A DNA stretch of 5,185 nucleotides from an uncultured Eubacteriales bacterium. Its GTDB lineage: Bacteria; Bacillota; Clostridia; Oscillospirales; Acutalibacteraceae. A program made the position numbers and the translations under genes. The notes beneath the pieces were generated by a model. That model was not told the origin of the DNA, did not search any database, and saw nothing but the letters and a program-made list of their open reading frames with translations. Numbering within the stretch: position 1 is the stretch's first letter; every line of letters starts with the position of its first letter. The DNA lies in assembly GCA_934476025.1 (NCBI GenBank), contig CAKSNI010000094.1:1-5185 (forward strand), given 5' to 3'. Positions 3,987 to 5,185 of the stretch are shown here, in pieces.

Positions 3987-5185
3987 ATGGTAAAACACTT
4001 ATCCAAAGCGTTTGCCCGGAAGTGGATCAGTGCTTTTTGCACTGTGATCCTTCTTGTAACGGCAGTAGTCCTGCCGCTTTCCCTTATGGCAGGGGCCGAA
4101 TCAATGACGGTCGGCGATAACGAAACCGTTACCTTTACCTTTGCCGAAGGGGAGGGGACCTATACCAATGGCCTCGCGGAGGATGACATCGGGTATGCCT
4201 CCTGGGCGCTCGGCCGCTCGCCGGAAGACGGCGGAATGATCCGGATGCGGTATACGAACAATGCCCGATGGCTTGAACAGGGCGGCCTGCGTCTGAATCA
4301 GGGCGGCAAGTTCTATGACCTGACCCCGAACACTACCTATACCATGAGCCTGCGCCTTCGCGTGAAGAGTGCTCCGGCCACCCGGTCGGATGTGCTTGAT
4401 GACAACCGCACGGCTTCTCTGAAAATCGGGTACGGTTTCAAGGCGAATAAATCCACCGACGATAACCCGATCAATCAAATGAACCGCAGCCTGTTCCGGG
4501 TGCTGACGGCTCAATACGAAGCTCAGGAATTTGCTGCAGAGGACTCTTTCGGTTCCTATAACTTCCCGGTAGGGGATGAGTGGCATACCCTGACCTATGT
4601 GTTCCGCACGCCGGGTGATCTGGGCGGCGGCTCTCCGGCGCTGGGCTTTTACGGTGAAAGATTCTACGGTACCTGGGTGGATATTGATGATGTTACGGTT
4701 ACCAAACTTTCCGCCGATACCGGTGCGGTGATTGTTCGGGATGATTATTCCGGCAAAAACAAAGTGTTGACCGGCAAAATCGGGGAAACCGTTATTCTTC
4801 CCACGGCGGAAGAAATGGCGGAATCGGCCAAAGAGGAATCCCACACCTTCCAGGGGTGGTATACCGATGAAGCCCGGAAAAAACCGGCGGAAAATCTGAC
4901 CTTTGCGGCAGAACAGAAAACCGTTTACGGCGCCTGGAATGCCGAAGTAAAGATTGAATTTATCAATACACTGGACAATTCGGTTTACACTACCGTATCC
5001 GGTCGGCCCGGTGAAACGGTTGCCATGCCGAAGGATCTCGAAGATACCGAAACCCAGTGGTTCGGCGGTTGGTACACCACCCCGGGCTATACCCAAAAGT
5101 ATACCGATACCACCTTCGGCTATAACAACATTCAATTGTATTCCCGTTATGTGGATAAGCAGGAAGCAACCAAATGGGTCTATAC
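3987..5185 (+). CDS. Secreted, probably cell-surface protein: carbohydrate-binding-like module plus InlB-type (Listeria-Bacteroides) repeats, 3'-truncated
   Basis: The first 399 codons are visible and the frame is open at the window end. A Sec signal peptide has a basic N-region (K3, K7, R11, K12), a hydrophobic core of about 13-34, and a type I cleavage site after AGA (35-37). C18 is not in a lipobox. Residues about 40-240 form a beta-rich module: YDLTPNTTYTMSLRLRV (110-126), WHTLTYVFRTP (199-209), and GTWVDIDDVTVTKL (228-241). This pattern resembles CBM4/9/22-like jelly-roll carbohydrate-binding domains. Two Listeria-Bacteroides repeats follow: about 247-318 with FQGWYTDEA (288-296), and about 321-389 with FGGWYTTPG (359-367). 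Such repeats are typical of large adhesins and polysaccharide-binding exoproteins. The C-terminus, where an LPxTG, SLH or catalytic domain would sit, is outside the window. It has its own promoter. The ligand is unknown. Confidence 0.88.
   Translation, partial: MVKHLSKAFARKWISAFCTVILLVTAVVLPLSLMAGAESMTVGDNETVTFTFAEGEGTYTNGLAEDDIGYASWALGRSPEDGGMIRMRYTNNARWLEQGGLRLNQGGKFYDLTPNTTYTMSLRLRVKSAPATRSDVLDDNRTASLKIGYGFKANKSTDDNPINQMNRSLFRVLTAQYEAQEFAAEDSFGSYNFPVGDEWHTLTYVFRTPGDLGGGSPALGFYGERFYGTWVDIDDVTVTKLSADTGAVIVRDDYSGKNKVLTGKIGETVILPTAEEMAESAKEESHTFQGWYTDEARKKPAENLTFAAEQKTVYGAWNAEVKIEFINTLDNSVYTTVSGRPGETVAMPKDLEDTETQWFGGWYTTPGYTQKYTDTTFGYNNIQLYSRYVDKQEATKWVY

Noticed and set aside
4101..5135. 344-codon minus-strand open frame opposite the surface protein
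   Set aside because: It has no ribosome binding site and is Gly/Ile/Arg-rich from antisense reading; the plus strand has a signal peptide, promoter and repeat domains.

Overview
The window looks like the replication-origin neighbourhood of a Gram-positive Firmicute, most likely a clostridial lineage near Oscillospiraceae/Ruminococcaceae. The reasons are the conserved order rnpA-yidD-yidC-jag, a YidC without a large periplasmic domain or lipobox, AGGAGG-type ribosome binding sites, intermediate GC content judged by eye, and a secreted protein with Listeria-Bacteroides (InlB B-type) repeats. The taxonomic placement is inference; no rRNA gene is present.

Left part (1-2593, + strand): a compact housekeeping operon for RNA maturation and membrane-protein insertion. 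The 3' part of rnpA overlaps yidD by ATGA, yidD is followed after one base by yidC, and 27 bases later comes jag (khpB), which starts with TTG behind a strong AGGAGG. The operon ends at a textbook intrinsic terminator (15-bp perfect stem, 4-nt loop, run of 8 T). rpmH and dnaA are expected to the left, outside the window. The usual next gene, mnmE, is not in the window.

Middle part (2594-3986): a non-coding convergent spacer with four consecutive perfect stem-loops, then a minus-strand class I glutamine amidotransferase of the gamma-glutamyl-GABA hydrolase (peptidase C26) family with an intact Cys-His-Glu triad. That gene has a recognisable extended -10 promoter and a GC-rich leader of about 147 nt with several potential hairpins. 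A 160-bp stretch separates its promoter from a divergent plus-strand promoter and contains a perfect 10-bp tandem repeat.

Right part (3987-5185, + strand): the first 399 codons of a secreted, probably cell-surface protein: Sec signal peptide, a beta-rich carbohydrate-binding-like module, then two InlB-type repeats. It runs off the window end, so its anchor and any catalytic domain are unseen.

The most noteworthy observations are a YidC whose groove arginine position holds Asn while the facing Gln position holds Arg, the structured leader of the C26 hydrolase, and the stem-loop cluster in the convergent spacer. I saw no convincing new defence, mobile or biosynthetic system, CRISPR array, transposon or tRNA.
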